A DNA stretch of 64,000 bases, from the NCBI RefSeq assembly GCF_001625365.1, contig NZ_LJJF01000001.1:4871501-4935500 (forward strand), in the 5' to 3' direction. Position numbers and translations under genes: made by a program. Shown piece after piece: positions 16,471 to 23,195 of the stretch (position 1 is its first letter; every line of letters begins with the position of its first letter). The notes below the pieces were generated by a model. The model was not told the origin of the DNA. It saw only the letters and a program-made list of their open reading frames with translations, and did not search any database. This stretch comes from Streptomyces sp. MJM8645 (GTDB lineage Bacteria > Actinomycetota > Actinomycetes > Streptomycetales > Streptomycetaceae).

Positions 16471-17237
16471 GCGCTTCGGTGAGCTACGCGGTCAGTGACT
16501 CGCTGACCATGCTGCGGCGCAACCTCAAGCACGCGCTGCGGTACCCGTCCCTGACCTTCGCAGTCGTGATCATGCCGGTGATGATGCTGCTGCTGTTCAA
16601 CTACGCCTATGGCGGCGCGCTCGGCGCGGGCATCGGCGGCGGCAGCTACATCGACTACGTGACGCCCGGCATCCTGCTGATGGCGGCGGCCTCGGGGTCG
16701 CTGGTCACGGCGATCGGGGTCTGCGTCGACATGACGGAAGGCATCGTCAACCGCTTCCGCACGATGGCGATCTCGCGCTCGGCCTTCCTGGCCGGGCACG
16801 TGGTCGGCAGCGTGATACAGACCATGCTCGGCCTGGTCCTGGTGGTCGGCGCGGCCCTCGCGATGGGCTTCCGGCCCAACGCCGGGCTGGTGGAATGGCT
16901 GGCGGCCGTCGGGCTGCTGCTGTTCGTCACTGTCGCGCTGACCTGGATATCGGCGGGCATCGGGCTGGTTGCCAAGACGGTGGAGAGCGCCAGCAACCTG
17001 CCGATGCCGATACAGTTCCTGCCCTTCATCGGGAGCGCGATCGTCCCACCCGACTCGATGCCGACCGCCCTGCGGTGGTTCGCCGAGTACCAGCCGTTCA
17101 CGCCGATCATCGAGACCCTGCGGGGGCTGCTGATGGGCACCCCGATCGGCAACAGCGCCTGGAGCGCGCTGGCGTGGTGCACCGGGCTGACGCTGATCGG
17201 CTACTTCTGGTCGAGGAGCGTCTTCTACCGGCGGTGA
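16467..17237 (+). CDS. ABC-2 type permease (DrrB family)
   Basis: A 256-residue membrane protein with six predicted helices. DrrB-type segments include FAVVIMPVMMLLLFNYAYGG, YIDYVTPGILLMAAASGS and the late FLPFIGSAIVPPDSMP followed by FAEYQPFTPIIETLRGLLMG. The ATGA overlap with the ATPase gene indicates translational coupling and a matched transporter pair. The substrate is not known. DrrAB homologues export anthracyclines, phenolic lipids or cell-wall lipids in other actinobacteria. A large GNRA hairpin follows the gene. Confidence 0.92.
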   Translation: MSASVSYAVSDSLTMLRRNLKHALRYPSLTFAVVIMPVMMLLLFNYAYGGALGAGIGGGSYIDYVTPGILLMAAASGSLVTAIGVCVDMTEGIVNRFRTMAISRSAFLAGHVVGSVIQTMLGLVLVVGAALAMGFRPNAGLVEWLAAVGLLLFVTVALTWISAGIGLVAKTVESASNLPMPIQFLPFIGSAIVPPDSMPTALRWFAEYQPFTPIIETLRGLLMGTPIGNSAWSALAWCTGLTLIGYFWSRSVFYRR

Positions 17238-17258
17238 CGGGGGTACGGCCGGTAGCGG

Positions 17259-17294
17259 GAGGCCCGGGAGGACAGCGATGTCCGCCCGGGCCTC
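17259..17294 (+). terminator. Two-tier hairpin with a GCGA tetraloop
   Basis: GAGGCCCGGG (17259-17268) pairs with CCCGGGCCTC (17285-17294). After a single A/G mismatch, GGACA pairs with TGTCC around the GNRA-type loop GCGA. It lies 21 bases past the permease stop and has no T-run. Confidence 0.7.
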
Positions 17295-17297
17295 TCG

Positions 17298-17348
17298 GCG
17301 TCGTGGCCGGTACCGCGTCGTGGCCGGTCCTGAGTCGTGGCCGGTAGT
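17298..17348. repeat. Three 17-bp tandem repeats
   Basis: The units GCGTCGTGGCCGGTACC, GCGTCGTGGCCGGTCCT and GAGTCGTGGCCGGTAGT are contiguous. They lie between the terminator and the promoter of the next gene. Confidence 0.8.
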
Positions 17349-17409
17349 GGTGGACGCCCCGGGCCTGGGCCGGAGCCGACCGGAGCCTCAACCGCCGGAC
17401 ATCCGGTAG

Positions 17410-17415
17410 TAAAGT
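17410..17415 (+). promoter_or_regulatory. -10 box TAAAGT
   Basis: TAAAGT lies 31 bases before the ATG at 17447 in an unusually AT-rich spot (GGTAGTAAAGTCC). A GGGGAGGGG ribosome site follows. Confidence 0.4.
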
Positions 17416-17446
17416 CCGGGCAAAGGCTCACCCTGGGGAGGGGCGC

Positions 17447-18040
17447 ATGACGGCGGCACGTCGCAAGCGGATCGTGTGGTGGCTCAGAGGTGTGGCGCTG
17501 GCGGCGCTCCTGGTTTATCTGCCGGGCTATCAGGCCTCGTTCTCAGGTGGGCTGGTGGAGGTCGAGCGCTGGCTCAACCACCCGCTGCCGCTGCTCGGAG
17601 CCACCGTCGTGCTGGCCGTGGTCTCGCTGGTGATCCAGTTCGAGTTCCGCACCTGGTGGTCGCAGGTCGGCTGCGCGGCCGCCCTGGTGTCGCTCGTCTT
17701 CCTCGGGGGGTTGGCCGTGCTCCTGTCGCTGCTGCTCGACCGCGACGGGCAGCCCGTCAGCCGGAAGAGCCACCCGGAGCGCCCGGACCGCGTGCTGACC
17801 GTGACCGACGTCGCCTTCTCGATCGACCCGATCTACCGGGTCGAGCTGTTGACCGGCAGCGGCTGGTCCGCCCGGCACTGGGAACTGGGCGAATGGGACA
17901 TCCGTGGCGGCGAGTTCGGCAGGGTCGACTGGTCCGGGCCGGACCGGATCGCGGTGACCGGGGTGAAGGGGACCGAGACCGTGGTGTTCACCCTCGACCC
18001 GGACGGCCGGCCGAGCCGGCAGGGCCCGACGCCCCGGTAG
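17447..18040 (+). CDS. Hypothetical membrane protein
   Basis: A 197-residue protein that I do not recognise. A basic start (TAARRKRIVWWLR) leads into a hydrophobic helix at about residues 12-30. Two more helices follow at about 45-62 (LLGATVVLAVVSLVIQF) and 72-95 (GCAAALVSLVFLGGLAVLLSLLL). The C-terminal 95 residues are soluble and probably extracytoplasmic, with beta-rich character (VLTVTDVAFSIDPIYRVELL, GPDRIAVTGVKGTETVVFTL). The ATG has a strong GGGGAGGGG ribosome site. No operon partner is present. Confidence 0.75.
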   Translation: MTAARRKRIVWWLRGVALAALLVYLPGYQASFSGGLVEVERWLNHPLPLLGATVVLAVVSLVIQFEFRTWWSQVGCAAALVSLVFLGGLAVLLSLLLDRDGQPVSRKSHPERPDRVLTVTDVAFSIDPIYRVELLTGSGWSARHWELGEWDIRGGEFGRVDWSGPDRIAVTGVKGTETVVFTLDPDGRPSRQGPTPR

Positions 18041-18101
18041 AGCTGGGGGGAGGCGGTAGGCCCTCGCGCGGCGGGGAGGCCGCGCGAGGGCCCGGGCGGG
18101 G

Positions 18102-18506
18102 TTACCAGGTGTCGATGCCCATCTTCTTGGCCGCGTCGTGGACGGCCTTGTAGTGGGCGTGCGACATGCCGGACTGCTTGTCCTTCTCGGGCAGGTTCTT
18201 GTCCGCCGCGCGGAACTCGTCGCGGGCCTCGGCGAGCAGGCTCGTGCCGTAGGAGACGGGGACGTCCTTGACGCCGTGGGACGGGTGGGTCTTCTCGGCC
18301 GTCTTGCTGCCCGCCTTGATCAGGATGTCGCGGGCCTTGTTGAAGTCGTCGGCCTTGACCGTCTTCGGGTTGCTGAGCTGTGCCTGCACCCGGGCCGTCG
18401 GCTGGGCCGGCGTGGTGCCTGCGGCCATGGCGGGAGCGGCAGCGGCGGCGCCGAGGGCGCCGGCGGCGGCGACTGCCACGAGGGCGTTCCGGAGGGTCCT
18501 GTTCAT
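18102..18506 (-). CDS. Small secreted protein of unknown function
   Basis: A 134-residue protein with a clear Sec signal peptide: basic MNRTLRNA, a hydrophobic Ala/Val core, and a likely cleavage after APAMA near residue 28. The mature part of about 105 residues is helical and charged (KADDFNKARDILIKAGSKTA, LLAEARDEFRAADKNLPEKD) with no cysteines. It ends with KAVHDAAKKMGIDTW. I cannot assign a family. It stands alone, with a short palindromic gap to the neighbouring gene. Confidence 0.8.
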   Translation of the reverse strand: MNRTLRNALVAVAAAGALGAAAAAPAMAAGTTPAQPTARVQAQLSNPKTVKADDFNKARDILIKAGSKTAEKTHPSHGVKDVPVSYGTSLLAEARDEFRAADKNLPEKDKQSGMSHAHYKAVHDAAKKMGIDTW

Positions 18507-18724
18507 GGATATCGATCCCTTCGCAATGTCTAAACATCAGTGCCCGCACCGGACTTGGAGTCCGTGGGAGTGCGAACTCCTCGGCACTACCCTGGCCCTC
18601 CTCGGCGGCAAACCGATGGTCGTACGGGAGTGGTTGGGGAGCGGTGGGATCAGGCCGTCTTGTGAAGATGGGGTTATCGGACTGCAGGGTCGGCGGGGGC
18701 GGAAGGGTCTCAAGGGAGACGGCC

Positions 18725-18755
18725 AGGGCGGGCCGTTCGACGAACGGCCCGCCCT
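18725..18755 (-). terminator. Terminator hairpin of the DUF397/regulator pair
   Basis: AGGGCGGGCCGTTCG (18725-18739) and its exact complement (18741-18755) surround one base. The hairpin lies 11 bases past the DUF397 stop on the minus strand. The stretch from 18507 to 18724 contains no gene that I can support. Confidence 0.7.
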
Positions 18756-18765
18756 GTGTGGTGGA

Positions 18766-18951
18766 TCAGACGTCGAACTCGCCGGCGCGGATGGCGGAGA
18801 GAAGCTCGCGCCACTCGGTGGGGGTGAGTTGGGCGATGGCGTCGGGGAGCAGGCTGCTGCGGATGTAGACGGCTTCGGAGGTGACGGCCACCTCCGGGCA
18901 GTTGCCGGAATTGGAGCATGCAGCGGGCCTCGCCCAGGAAAGGTTCTCCAT
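18766..18951 (-). CDS. DUF397 domain protein
   Basis: A 61-residue DUF397 protein with the family pattern of a short aromatic start (ENLSWARPAACSNSGNCPEV), a central VYIRSS and the C-terminal LTPTEWRELLSAIRAGEFD. Such proteins are almost always encoded directly after a WhiJ-like (DUF5753) regulator and are thought to act with it. The gene lies 5 bp downstream of that regulator on the same strand, so the two form an operon. Confidence 0.9.
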   Translation of the reverse strand: MENLSWARPAACSNSGNCPEVAVTSEAVYIRSSLLPDAIAQLTPTEWRELLSAIRAGEFDV

Positions 18952-18956
18952 CGGTC

Positions 18957-19814
18957 TTATATCTCCTTCTTGATCTTCGCGATCAGATCGCGGGAGTCTT
19001 CAACCGAGAGAGATCTGTCAGTCATCTGCTCGATGATTGAGTGGTACTTCTCCAGGTGTTCTGTTGAGTCGAGGAAGATTGGCCCATCGACCGAGTCGTA
19101 CATGACGGCGTCAAGACGGGACACCTGGCCATGAGAGTAGTAGATGCCTTGACCAGATCCTTTGAAGCCTCTGGATGCGAAACTGACCACTCGAAGCGTG
19201 ACGTGTGGCAGTTCGGACAACTCCAGCATCCAACCCAGTTGTTCCCGAGCCGTATCACGTCCTCCGAACTGCATGTGCAGAGCGGCCTCGTGGACGATTG
19301 CGTCGTATGGATGGGCGCCTTCTGCCATCAGTGTCTCGGATCGACGCATGCGGTTCTCAACACGAGTCTCCACGACGCGAGGAGTCAGTGGTACCTGAGC
19401 ATCCTGGAAGATCGCCCGGCAGAATCGCTCTGACTGCATGGGCCCCGGGGGATGGGCGATCTGGTAAGAGTGCAAGCCCCTGGCGTGGTACTCGAACTCG
19501 CAGATGTCGAGGAACCCGACCGGAACGAATCCGCGGTACTCCTCCCACCACCCCTTGCCCTTGTTGCCCGCCATCGCTGCAAGTGCCGCAACGTACTCGG
19601 GGTCGGTCTCTCCGTACTTGTGAGCGAGGGCGACCACGCGCTCGGGAGTCACCGAGTAGATCCCTTGCTCGATGAGCGTGATCTTCGTGCGGTCCACGCC
19701 GAGGACAGCGGCCGCCTCAGTTGTCTTCGTACCGGCGGCATCGCGCATCTTCCTCAGCTCGATGCCAACCCGCTGCCTGCGTGCACTTGGGGTAGATGGC
19801 ATGTGCTCAAGCAT
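18957..19814 (-). CDS. WhiJ-like XRE regulator with DUF5753 domain
   Basis: A 285-residue transcription factor. An XRE helix-turn-helix occupies about residues 13-70 (GIELRKMRDAAGTKTTEAAA, TKITLIEQG). The DUF5753 domain follows, with the usual GFLDICEFEYHARGLHSYQI, GWMLELSELPHVTLRVV and SRLDAVMYDS. The ATG at 19814 and the ATG at 19802 are both possible starts. An inverted repeat spans them. The gene, the DUF397 gene and the divergent ATPase gene form the classic WhiJ-type trio seen in many copies in streptomycetes. Its GC content is visibly lower than that of its neighbours. Confidence 0.88.
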   Translation of the reverse strand: MLEHMPSTPSARRQRVGIELRKMRDAAGTKTTEAAAVLGVDRTKITLIEQGIYSVTPERVVALAHKYGETDPEYVAALAAMAGNKGKGWWEEYRGFVPVGFLDICEFEYHARGLHSYQIAHPPGPMQSERFCRAIFQDAQVPLTPRVVETRVENRMRRSETLMAEGAHPYDAIVHEAALHMQFGGRDTAREQLGWMLELSELPHVTLRVVSFASRGFKGSGQGIYYSHGQVSRLDAVMYDSVDGPIFLDSTEHLEKYHSIIEQMTDRSLSVEDSRDLIAKIKKEI

Positions 19815-19819
19815 CTACC
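19791..19819 (-). promoter_or_regulatory. Inverted repeat spanning the regulator start codons
   Basis: GGTAGATG (19791-19798) and CATCTACC (19812-19819) are perfect 8-bp arms around 13 bases. They enclose both candidate ATGs of the WhiJ-like gene. The repeat could act as an autoregulatory operator or as an mRNA hairpin that hides the start. Confidence 0.5.
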
Positions 19820-19851
19820 GGGGCGCCATATCGAGTCCAGCCGCATCTGTG

Positions 19852-19884
19852 GGTACATGTGTGAGAAGTGGTCGCACATGTACC
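19852..19884. promoter_or_regulatory. Inverted GGTACATGTG pair in the divergent promoter
   Basis: GGTACATGTG (19852-19861) and CACATGTACC (19875-19884) are perfect inverted copies with centres 23 bp apart. They sit between the WhiJ-like gene and the divergent ATPase gene, so they are the best candidate binding sites for the regulator. Confidence 0.55.
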
Positions 19885-19985
19885 GTCGCGTGCCCTACAG
19901 TCTGTGATGCACCGCTCACCGAACGGATCGTCAGTAGCGCCGCTCGGGCACTGAAGAGCACCCATCTCCGTCACTGGGAGACATC

Positions 19986-20348
19986 GTGCGTAACCTCAAC
20001 TCCCCCTCCCTCACCCTCGCTCGCGACACCCTCCGCGACGGCATGACCCGCGTCGGCTGGTCGCCCTCCTCCATCGTGGACGCCGAGCTCGCCCTCGTCG
20101 AACTGATCGTCAACGCCTGGCGTCACGGTGAGACGACCTCCCCCGTCGTCCTCATCCACTTCCTCTCGAATACTCTCCGCGTCACCGTCGCGGACCGCTC
20201 CTCCACCCTCCCCGAGCAGCGAACGCCCTGCCCGCTCGCCGAGTCCGGCCGGGGCCTCCAATTGGTCGCCGGCCTCACCCACCGCTGGGGCGTCGACCCC
20301 CTGAAGCTGGGCAAAATCGTTTGGTTCGAGCTGGACGGTGTCGCGTGA
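19986..20348 (+). CDS. Anti-sigma-factor-like histidine-kinase-type ATPase
   Basis: A 120-residue GHKL ATPase of the RsbW/SpoIIAB-like HATPase_c family. The N box is DAELALVELIVNAWRHG, and the GRGLQLVAGLTHRWGVD segment stands for the G box and ATP lid. These small ATPases commonly partner WhiJ-like regulators (the AbaA-type arrangement) and may act as anti-sigma or signalling kinases. The GTG start at 19986 follows GGGAGA. It is the first of four genes linked by short overlaps, so expression is probably coordinated. Confidence 0.82.
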   Translation: MRNLNSPSLTLARDTLRDGMTRVGWSPSSIVDAELALVELIVNAWRHGETTSPVVLIHFLSNTLRVTVADRSSTLPEQRTPCPLAESGRGLQLVAGLTHRWGVDPLKLGKIVWFELDGVA

Positions 20349-20602
20349 TCGCCCACCACCCCATCCACCCGGCCGATCCGGCGCTGCACCACCTCACGGC
20401 CCGCCAGATCACCGGACTGATCGTCGAACTCCGGACCGAGGGTCGTGAGTTCGGGCTCCTGTGGCCCTCCGCCCAGCCCGGCGAGACCAACCTCAACGGC
20501 CGCGCCCTCGTCTCCCTCGGCAACATCCCGGCGAGCACCCTCATCAACCTCCTCGCCCTCCTCCGCGAGTACAAGCGCGAGCGGGACCGCCGCCGATGCT
20601 AG
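20345..20602 (+). CDS. Hypothetical small protein in the regulator cluster
   Basis: An 85-residue protein that I do not recognise. It begins at a GTG whose last two bases and the next A form the stop of the ATPase gene (GTGA overlap). The sequence LHHLTARQITGLIVELRTEG and NIPASTLINLLALLREYKRE suggests two amphipathic helices and a basic C-terminus (KRERDRRRC). It has no membrane segment. Tight coupling makes it a likely partner of the ATPase. Confidence 0.6.
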   Translation: MIAHHPIHPADPALHHLTARQITGLIVELRTEGREFGLLWPSAQPGETNLNGRALVSLGNIPASTLINLLALLREYKRERDRRRC

Positions 20603-20784
20603 GTCTCCTGACCTTCAACCTCCTGGCCGCCCTCCTCGGCGCCCTCTGCGAAACCCGCGCTCGTCACCTCCAGGTCCGCGAGGACACCCGCGCAGTGCTT
20701 GCCGCATGCCAAGCCTGCGATGCCGCATGGCACTTCGCGGTTCCGACGTGCGAGTTCAGTCGGCAGGTAGCCTCCGGGTGGTGA
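20596..20784 (+). CDS. Small membrane peptide, possible
   Basis: A 62-residue reading frame with a 7-bp overlap with the previous gene (ATGCTAG) and a GTGA overlap with the next. It opens with a hydrophobic stretch (LGLLTFNLLAALLGALCETR) and has four cysteines in total. Support that it is translated comes from a diverged copy of LAALLGA(L/F)CE(T/A)R at 23110-23152, where most differences are synonymous transitions. No family is known to me. Confidence 0.5.
   Translation: MLGLLTFNLLAALLGALCETRARHLQVREDTRAVLAACQACDAAWHFAVPTCEFSRQVASGW
20768..20773 (+). promoter_or_regulatory. -10 box TAGCCT before the second DUF5753 regulator
   Basis: TAGCCT ends seven bases before the GTG at 20781. The second regulator could therefore be made from its own leaderless transcript as well as by read-through. 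Confidence 0.4.
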
Positions 20785-21629
20785 GCACCGATTTTCAGCA
20801 GGCCCGGCTGTCCCTCGGTGTGCGGCTACGGGAGTTGCGCACCGAGGCGGGCGTGAACGGCCGCGACCTCGCCGGACGACTGGGCTGGCCGGCGTCGAAG
20901 ATTTCGAAGCTGGAGAACGGCAAGCAGACGGCCACTCCCGCAGATCTCCAGGCGTGGGCCGAAGCGTTGGGGCGTCCGGAGGTCGCTGCCGAGTTGAAAG
21001 GCAGGCTGCAAGGCCTGGAGTCCCGCTATCGGGGATGGAAGCGGGTGCTGGCCGGCGGGCACCGGGTGCGCGAGGAAGCCGGAGTCAGGCACGGCCGGGA
21101 GGCGGCGGTGACCACCGGCTACGAACCTGCCATCATCCCGGGCATTTTCCAGATCGCGGAATACGCCCGCCACGTCCTGACTCACGCAACCGATCTGGAC
21201 GACGGGCCACGTGACATCGAGGAAGGAGTATGTGCCCGGCTGAAGCGCCAGGAGTCCCTCTACCAGCGAGGGAAGCGCTTCCGCTTCATCATGTCCGAGG
21301 CCGCACTGTACGTGCAGATCTGTCCGCCCGACATCCTGGCTGCTCAACTCGACCGGCTGGGTGGCCTGCTGGGGCTCGACACGGTTGAGGTGGGGATCGT
21401 TCCGTTGGGGGCTCCGGTGACAGTCATTCCCAAGCACGGTTTCTGGATCTACGACGACAGGCTCGCGATCGTCGAGACGTGGAACGCTGAGCTGTGGCTC
21501 GATGAACCCGCCGACATCGCGCTGTACCGGAAGGTCTGGGGAAAGCTGCACGATGCTGCGGTGTGCGGCCCCGCGGCACACCGGCTGATCGCCCGTGCGC
21601 GCTCGACGCTGGCACTGGCAGCCACCTGA
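20781..21629 (+). CDS. Second XRE regulator with DUF5753 domain
   Basis: A 282-residue transcription factor. The XRE helix-turn-helix is at about residues 10-65 (LGVRLRELRTEAGVNGRDLA, GWPASKISKLENGKQT). The DUF5753 domain follows, with the segments YEPAIIPGIFQIAEYARHVL, FIMSEAALYVQI and DTVEVGIVPLG. The GTG at 20781 overlaps the previous stop (GTGA). A second GTG lies one codon earlier. No DUF397 gene follows. Instead a short peptide gene and an O-methyltransferase gene lie downstream, so this protein is the likely regulator of that pair. Confidence 0.9.
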   Translation: MSTDFQQARLSLGVRLRELRTEAGVNGRDLAGRLGWPASKISKLENGKQTATPADLQAWAEALGRPEVAAELKGRLQGLESRYRGWKRVLAGGHRVREEAGVRHGREAAVTTGYEPAIIPGIFQIAEYARHVLTHATDLDDGPRDIEEGVCARLKRQESLYQRGKRFRFIMSEAALYVQICPPDILAAQLDRLGGLLGLDTVEVGIVPLGAPVTVIPKHGFWIYDDRLAIVETWNAELWLDEPADIALYRKVWGKLHDAAVCGPAAHRLIARARSTLALAAT

Positions 21630-21657
21630 GAAACCTGCGGAAGCCTCGTCGCGCACA

Positions 21658-21677
21658 GGAGAAATGCGGAGAAATGC
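21658..21677 (+). promoter_or_regulatory. Perfect tandem GGAGAAATGC repeat
   Basis: GGAGAAATGC occurs twice back to back (21658-21667 and 21668-21677), about 90 bp before the peptide gene. It is relatively AT-rich for this region. The spacing of about one helical turn suits an activator or repressor site, possibly for the DUF5753 protein just upstream. Confidence 0.45.
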
Positions 21678-21765
21678 CGCTCACGCCAGCAAGGTTGGGC
21701 CTCTACCGTGCTGGACAGGACCTTGCCGGCACCCGAATGACCGGCACCGATCGAGAGGAGCCGGA

Positions 21766-21873
21766 ATGGGCGAGCACGGAGACGGCAAGGGTGGCGAGGA
21801 CGGGGACAAGAAGCAGTCCCCGAAGGAGTCCGACGGCCAGTGGACCAAGCCCGTGAAGCCGCCGAAGAAGTGA
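21766..21873 (+). CDS. Candidate RiPP precursor peptide (imiditide-like)
   Basis: A 35-residue peptide. The ATG has GAGAGGAG five bases upstream, one of the best ribosome sites in the window. The sequence is rich in Gly, Asp and Lys and contains three Asp-Gly steps (D6-G7, D12-G13, D23-G24). The last lies in SDGQW. The C-terminal tail is basic and Pro-rich (four Lys in the last eight residues). No hydrophobic segment or signal peptide is present. A PIMT-type O-methyltransferase gene begins 10 bp after the stop. In imiditides such an enzyme methylates one Asp of a linear precursor, and the ester closes to an aspartimide. That function is inferred here. Confidence 0.6.
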   Translation: MGEHGDGKGGEDGDKKQSPKESDGQWTKPVKPPKK

Positions 21874-21883
21874 GCGCCAACTG

Positions 21884-23014
21884 ATGGATGAATACGCACA
21901 GTTGCTGACCCGAATGGAATCGGCGGGGGCGCTGGGCGAGGGGTGGCGGGGCGCGTTCGAGCGTGCCCCGCGCTCTTCCTTCGTCCCGGACTCCGTCTGG
22001 GCCCCGGACGGCGACAGCCCGACCGGCTACGGCCTGATCACCCGGGCCGACCATCCGGACGCCTGGTGGGCCCTGGTGAACGCCGACGAGGTGGTGGTCA
22101 CCCAGATCGATGACGGCCTCGATACCGGGCCGGGCATCGCCACCTCCTCGGCCTCCATGCCGTCCCTCGTCGCGAGAATGCTCCGGCACCTGGACGTGGT
22201 CGACGGGAACACCGTGCTCGACATCGGCACCGGCACCGGATGGACGAGCGCGCTCCTCTCCGCCAGGCTCGGCGACGCCCACGTGACCACTGTCGAGGTC
22301 GATCGAGCGGTCGCCGCCGCAGCGGTCCGACGACTCACCGCAGCAGGCTTCCACCCCAGTTGCTCGACCGGCGACGGCCTCGAAGGCCAGCCCCTCCGGG
22401 CGCCTTACGATCGCGTCCATTCCACGGCGGCGGTTCGCCGACTGCCGCGCGCCTGGCTCGAACAGACCCGCCCCGGCGGCGTGATCGTCACCCCCTGGGG
22501 CACGCCCTACGCCAACGCCGGACTCCTGCGCCTGGTGGTCGGCGGTCCGGGGGAGCCCTCCCACGGCAGGTTCGTGGACAACGTCAGCTTCATGTGGGTC
22601 CGCAGCCAGCGTCCCCACCCGGTGACCGAACCGACCGACCGGCCGATCCACCGGGGCTCGTCGCCGATCGACCCGGAGCTGGCGCTGGAGAACGTGGACG
22701 TGGCGTTCGCCATCGGCCTCCGGGTGCCCGGCGTTCGGTATCACCACACCTGGGACGACACGGACTCCGGCGGCACCTACCGCATGCAGCTCTCCGACGG
22801 CGTCGGCTCCTGGGCGTCCGTCCGCCACCACGACTGGGGCGCCGCCGATGCCGTCCAGCAGGCCGGGCCCCGCCGCCTGTGGGACGAGATCGTCCGCGCC
22901 CGCCGGGGATGGCTGGCCGACGGCGAATCGGACCTCACCCGCTTCGGCGTGACGATGACGCCGACCGGTGAACAGCACGTGTGGCTCGACGAGCCCGGCA
23001 AGCTGATCGGATGA
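21884..23014 (+). CDS. PIMT-type O-methyltransferase (RiPP-associated form)
   Basis: A 376-residue S-adenosylmethionine-dependent methyltransferase related to protein-L-isoaspartate O-methyltransferase. SAM motif I is VLDIGTGTGW (residues 111-120), followed by VTTVEVD and RPGGVIVTPWG (196-206). It is far longer than the 210-220 residues of housekeeping PIMT. Its extra C-terminal domain ends in RFGVTMTPTGEQHVWLDEP (353-371), which resembles the C-terminal motif I recall for PIMT homologues of lasso-peptide, graspetide, lanthipeptide and imiditide clusters. The likely substrate is an Asp in the 35-residue peptide encoded immediately upstream. A hairpin follows the gene. Confidence 0.85.
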   Translation: MDEYAQLLTRMESAGALGEGWRGAFERAPRSSFVPDSVWAPDGDSPTGYGLITRADHPDAWWALVNADEVVVTQIDDGLDTGPGIATSSASMPSLVARMLRHLDVVDGNTVLDIGTGTGWTSALLSARLGDAHVTTVEVDRAVAAAAVRRLTAAGFHPSCSTGDGLEGQPLRAPYDRVHSTAAVRRLPRAWLEQTRPGGVIVTPWGTPYANAGLLRLVVGGPGEPSHGRFVDNVSFMWVRSQRPHPVTEPTDRPIHRGSSPIDPELALENVDVAFAIGLRVPGVRYHHTWDDTDSGGTYRMQLSDGVGSWASVRHHDWGAADAVQQAGPRRLWDEIVRARRGWLADGESDLTRFGVTMTPTGEQHVWLDEPGKLIG

Positions 23015-23052
23015 CCCGGCCGCGAAGCTTCAAGCGACTGACCTGAGTCCCC

Positions 23053-23085
23053 GCGTAGGAAGTCGGCCGGTCCGACTTCCTGCGC
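23053..23085 (+). terminator. Hairpin GCGTAGGAAGTCGG, copy 1
   Basis: A 14-bp stem (23053-23066 with 23072-23085, one U-G wobble) closes a CCGGT loop 38 bases after the methyltransferase stop. Almost the same hairpin follows the Stv-domain gene at 25446-25480, so this may be a shared terminator or a small repeated element. Confidence 0.65.
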
Positions 23086-23093
23086 ACAGCCTT

Positions 23094-23195
23094 CAGAATC
23101 CCGGCCGCATCCTGGCCGCCCTTCTCGGCGCCTTTTGTGAAGCTCGCCCGCGCGGTGGAACCGGCGGCGGGCGCAGACGGTCACCTTCGGTGTGA
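23094..23195 (+). pseudogene. Remnant of the small membrane peptide gene
   Basis: This open stretch encodes RILAALLGAFCEARPRG and ends at a TGA (23193-23195) that overlaps the GTG of the next gene, as does its relative at 20596-20784. No in-frame start codon with a ribosome site is visible. It is therefore either a degraded copy or an unrecognised start. Confidence 0.35.
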
